A DNA stretch of 7,430 nucleotides from an uncultured Bacilli bacterium (GTDB lineage: Bacteria; Bacillota_I; Bacilli_A; RFN20; CAG-826), in NCBI GenBank assembly GCA_934133115.1, contig CAKPAV010000078.1, forward strand, positions 1 to 7,430, read 5' to 3'. Below are positions 4,798 to 7,430 of the stretch, in pieces. The stretch's first letter is position 1. Every line of letters begins with the position of its first letter. The notes beneath the pieces were generated by a model. That model saw only the letters and a program-made list of their open reading frames with translations. It was not told the DNA's origin and searched no databases. Both the position numbers and the translations under genes were made by a program.

Positions 4798-7430
4798 ACT
4801 TTTGATTGTTAATAATTTCTATACCTACAACCACGTTTTCTTTAACTAAATCTTTTAGATATTTTTTCAAATCATCTGGTGACATCGAATCAATCACATT
4901 GTAGACTTTCAAATTTCCACCATTATTGTATTTTTGAGTAGCCAATTTGCCGATAAACTCTTCAACAGCAGTACTCCCAAGCCAATTATATGGTGAAACA
5001 GAAACTCTAGATCTAATTGTTTTCTTAACATCAGCAACGTCATCTAATATTGTCGAATATGATTTGAGTACATTTTTCTTAAATGCATTATTTCTTGCAA
5101 CATCAGAATTCAAATCATCAAAATATTTAAATCTTTCTAAATATGCAATTGCGTCATCTATTTTACCTTTTTCATTAAATTGGCCATTAATTACATCAAA
5201 CATCGCCCTAGCTTCATCTTGTTGTTGTGATGGAACCATGCATAAAATTGGCATTGAATATTTATTGGACCAGTCTAAAGGTGAATCAGTATTCGTTTTA
5301 GTTTTCCATAATTCAACCAACTGATACTTAGACATATTAGCCTTATAATCACTCACTTCTGCTTCTAACTTTCTTTGATATTCGCTATTTTCGAGTGAAA
5401 ATACATCGTATAGTTTAGCAGCAATAGCACTAACATCTTGATCTGTTAATCCGTCAAGATAGAAACCTTGAGTTTGAAGTAATATTGTTGTTTGGTTTTC
5501 ACAGAAATTCTTGAATTGCTCTTTCTTTGTTTTTAAGCATTCTAAGAATGTAACTTTTGAATTATCATAGATGTAGCCATTCTTTTTTAATTGATAAAGA
5601 ATTTCTAAAAATTCAGAGATTTCAGGCAAATCATTTTTAACTGAATAGAATGCAACTTTGAACATCTCACATTTTCTCTTCCATTCAGATAAGCAATCAT
5701 CATATTTAATTGTTTTAGTGATATATCCATTACTTTCACATACTATTTCATACTCTACGATTGTTTCATTTATTTTTTCATCAACAGTATTTTTATTCCA
5801 AACCCAGTTAGATGCTTCGCTAAATTTTTTGCTAATTTCGTTAATGTATGAGCCAGCATCATTTAACTTTTCTGCTAATTTTATTAATTTTCCATCATCG
5901 TATGATTCAAGATACTTGTGCATTCCAGATGTACAATTTTCTCTAGTTAACAAATTTTTTAAATCACTGTCTAGCTTAGAATTATTAAGATATAGTCTGC
6001 CAATATCTAATGCAATATCAGTTTCAGTTCTTGCAGAAGTTGAGTTATTAGCCAGTTCTACATATAAATCAATTAGACTATCAACGGTGCTTTTATCGTT
6101 AACCGTAGAAAAATTACATGACTTTAATGTCCAAATTGGGAATTTATAAGAACTCATTTGTGAACGAACTCTTGATCTAGTATTTTCAACAGATGTGCAT
6201 AATGATTCATCAATCCCAAAGGCATATGCTGTTGCCTTATTAAATTCACGTTGTTCTGGTGACATTTCAACAATATATTTTGTCTTATATTTATTAGAAG
6301 GAGTTTGTTGTTGCTTAATTATTTCCTCAATCATTTCCTTCATCTTTTCAACAGACATAGGTACAGTTGTTAAATCATCTGTCCAGTTATATGTATCATT
6401 AGCATATTCTTTAAGAACAAAGCCCATTACAAAGGAAGTTAAATTGCATGGTAAGAAGCCAAATGGTGCCTCAATTAATGCGTCATAAATATCACCAATT
6501 GATACTCTGGTTTCTTTTTCAAATTTAACTTTTATAATCTCTTCAACTTTGTTCTTAACCTTTGAAAGCAATTCATTAGGTCTGGCTGTCCAGTAGTTAT
6601 CAACATTCCAAACGCCTGCAAATTGTTTTTCCAACTTGGTGTTTTCATTTGAAGATTTAAATGTTCCTTTGATTTCGCCTGTTATACCACACTCTGCCCC
6701 CTGCTTTAACGCATTTGAAGCATACATGTTATCAATAACATTTACTTGTGTTTCCAAAGCATATGCAAAATGCTCTTTATCAAATTCTTTAACAGCCATG
6801 TTGATTTCAGATTCAGATGTACACATAGTCCTATCAACATCCATAGAGCTATAAACTCTGCATGTGCCGTTTTGAATAGATAATTTCCATCTCCTCAAAG
6901 ATTCTTTTGCATTTTTATCATATGTTCTGGCTTGGCCCTGGTCTTTGCCCTTTTGATAATTGCAATTAGCCATATTTTCAATATATTGATTAAATAAATC
7001 AGCACTTAAGTAATTACCAGAATAATCAATAAATATTACTTTATTAAAGCCATCATCTAATGTTTTACTAATCTCAGTTTTAATACGATCACTTTCTTCT
7101 TCATTTCTAGCAAAAATATAAATTGCATATAATCTTGATGGATGATTATCAGCATCCGCCTTTAATCTTGAAAGCTCCATCCTAATATTTTGATATGTTA
7201 ATAACTTCGTAATAAATCTAATATCTAAATTTTTAGGAAGTTTAAAGTCATTTACAAATTCAGCTTCCTCAATTAACTTATCTGTTCTTATTTCTCTTGT
7301 TAATCTTTCCTTTTCTTTATTAATCTCTTCACTTACTAAAGATAATTCTTTTAGTAAATTATCTTCATGATAATTAGCTTTACTTAGAATTTCAATTAGA
7401 GCTGTAATTATTTCTATTCTACCATTTAAG
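4796..7430 (-). CDS. brxC: BrxC/PglY-like BREX protein, C-terminal part (5' end beyond window)
   Basis: Probable BrxC/PglY, the large ATPase-type core protein of BREX anti-phage systems. Seen: the frame is open from the right edge to the TAA at 4796-4798, giving 877 residues without a start. The ATG at 7178-7180 is probably internal: the 83 codons upstream of it are open and protein-like (charged, helical, rich in K, E, L and I), and no properly spaced Shine-Dalgarno precedes it. About 310-341 residues into the visible part is the stretch IYDALIEAPFGFLP followed by a hydrophobic helix, which resembles the 'PFG' segment of BrxC/PglY proteins. The rest is helical and charged, with a coiled-coil-like tail. 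No Walker A motif is visible; in this family it lies N-terminally, which here would be outside the window. pglZ follows after 10 bases. The assignment rests on this segment, size and gene order, so the family is likely but not proven. I see no frameshift or internal stop. Confidence 0.72.
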   Translation of the reverse strand, partial: LNGRIEIITALIEILSKANYHEDNLLKELSLVSEEINKEKERLTREIRTDKLIEEAEFVNDFKLPKNLDIRFITKLLTYQNIRMELSRLKADADNHPSRLYAIYIFARNEEESDRIKTEISKTLDDGFNKVIFIDYSGNYLSADLFNQYIENMANCNYQKGKDQGQARTYDKNAKESLRRWKLSIQNGTCRVYSSMDVDRTMCTSESEINMAVKEFDKEHFAYALETQVNVIDNMYASNALKQGAECGITGEIKGTFKSSNENTKLEKQFAGVWNVDNYWTARPNELLSKVKNKVEEIIKVKFEKETRVSIGDIYDALIEAPFGFLPCNLTSFVMGFVLKEYANDTYNWTDDLTTVPMSVEKMKEMIEEIIKQQQTPSNKYKTKYIVEMSPEQREFNKATAYAFGIDESLCTSVENTRSRVRSQMSSYKFPIWTLKSCNFSTVNDKSTVDSLIDLYVELANNSTSARTETDIALDIGRLYLNNSKLDSDLKNLLTRENCTSGMHKYLESYDDGKLIKLAEKLNDAGSYINEISKKFSEASNWVWNKNTVDEKINETIVEYEIVCESNGYITKTIKYDDCLSEWKRKCEMFKVAFYSVKNDLPEISEFLEILYQLKKNGYIYDNSKVTFLECLKTKKEQFKNFCENQTTILLQTQGFYLDGLTDQDVSAIAAKLYDVFSLENSEYQRKLEAEVSDYKANMSKYQLVELWKTKTNTDSPLDWSNKYSMPILCMVPSQQQDEARAMFDVINGQFNEKGKIDDAIAYLERFKYFDDLNSDVARNNAFKKNVLKSYSTILDDVADVKKTIRSRVSVSPYNWLGSTAVEEFIGKLATQKYNNGGNLKVYNVIDSMSPDDLKKYLKDLVKENVVVGIEIINNQK

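Noticed and set aside
4947..6854. Several plus-strand open frames opposite the brxC-like gene, the longest 163 codons at 5658-6149
   Set aside because: They are antisense to one continuous 877-codon frame; their Ser/Leu-rich translations are typical shadows of A+T-rich coding DNA.
1..7430. CRISPR arrays, tRNA/rRNA, insertion sequences, terminators or internal promoters
   Set aside because: Coding sequence covers almost every base, gaps are 10 bases or less, and I saw no spaced direct repeats or hairpin-plus-T-run structures.

Overview
The window is a low-GC (strongly A+T-rich) bacterial segment. All supported genes are on the minus strand and appear to form one tightly packed operon, transcribed from the high-coordinate end towards position 1. 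Purine-rich Shine-Dalgarno sites (AAGGAGG, GGGAG, GAGGAG) sit in or next to the last codons of the preceding gene. Tryptophan is read from TGG (spot-checked), the long frames contain no internal TGA, and TGA ends two genes, so the standard bacterial code applies. This fits a Firmicutes-type or related low-GC bacterium. I cannot name a species.

Layout in transcription order: (1) the C-terminal 877 residues of a large BrxC/PglY-like protein, open to the right edge (7430), so its start and expected P-loop domain lie outside; (2) pglZ, a 752-residue alkaline-phosphatase-superfamily protein with a C-terminal beta-rich tail; (3) a short brxL-like AAA+ gene of about 493 residues without the usual C-terminal Lon-type protease domain; (4) a 65-residue protein with two CxxC motifs; (5) a cysteine desulfurase (NifS/IscS/DndA-type) overlapping gene 4 by ATGA. 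The desulfurase frame is cut by a TAA after codon 263, but continues recognisably as desulfurase to the left edge. No gap between genes exceeds about 10 bases, so there is no room for internal promoters, terminators or RNA genes.

The gene order brxC/pglY-pglZ-brxL, with no pglX methyltransferase between, matches the BREX type 4 anti-phage architecture, in which a PAPS-reductase-domain protein (BrxP) is normally the further member. BrxP would be expected just upstream of the window, but this is not seen. The cysteine desulfurase at the downstream end is the notable part. In Dnd and Ssp phosphorothioation systems a cysteine desulfurase (DndA/SspA) supplies sulfur to a PAPS-reductase-like ATP pyrophosphatase (DndC/SspD). 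A BREX-4 operon carrying its own desulfurase and a CxxC mini-protein suggests a sulfur-based DNA mark or another sulfur-transfer step in place of methylation. The nonsense codon suggests that this copy may be damaged, or that the desulfurase can be replaced by a housekeeping one.
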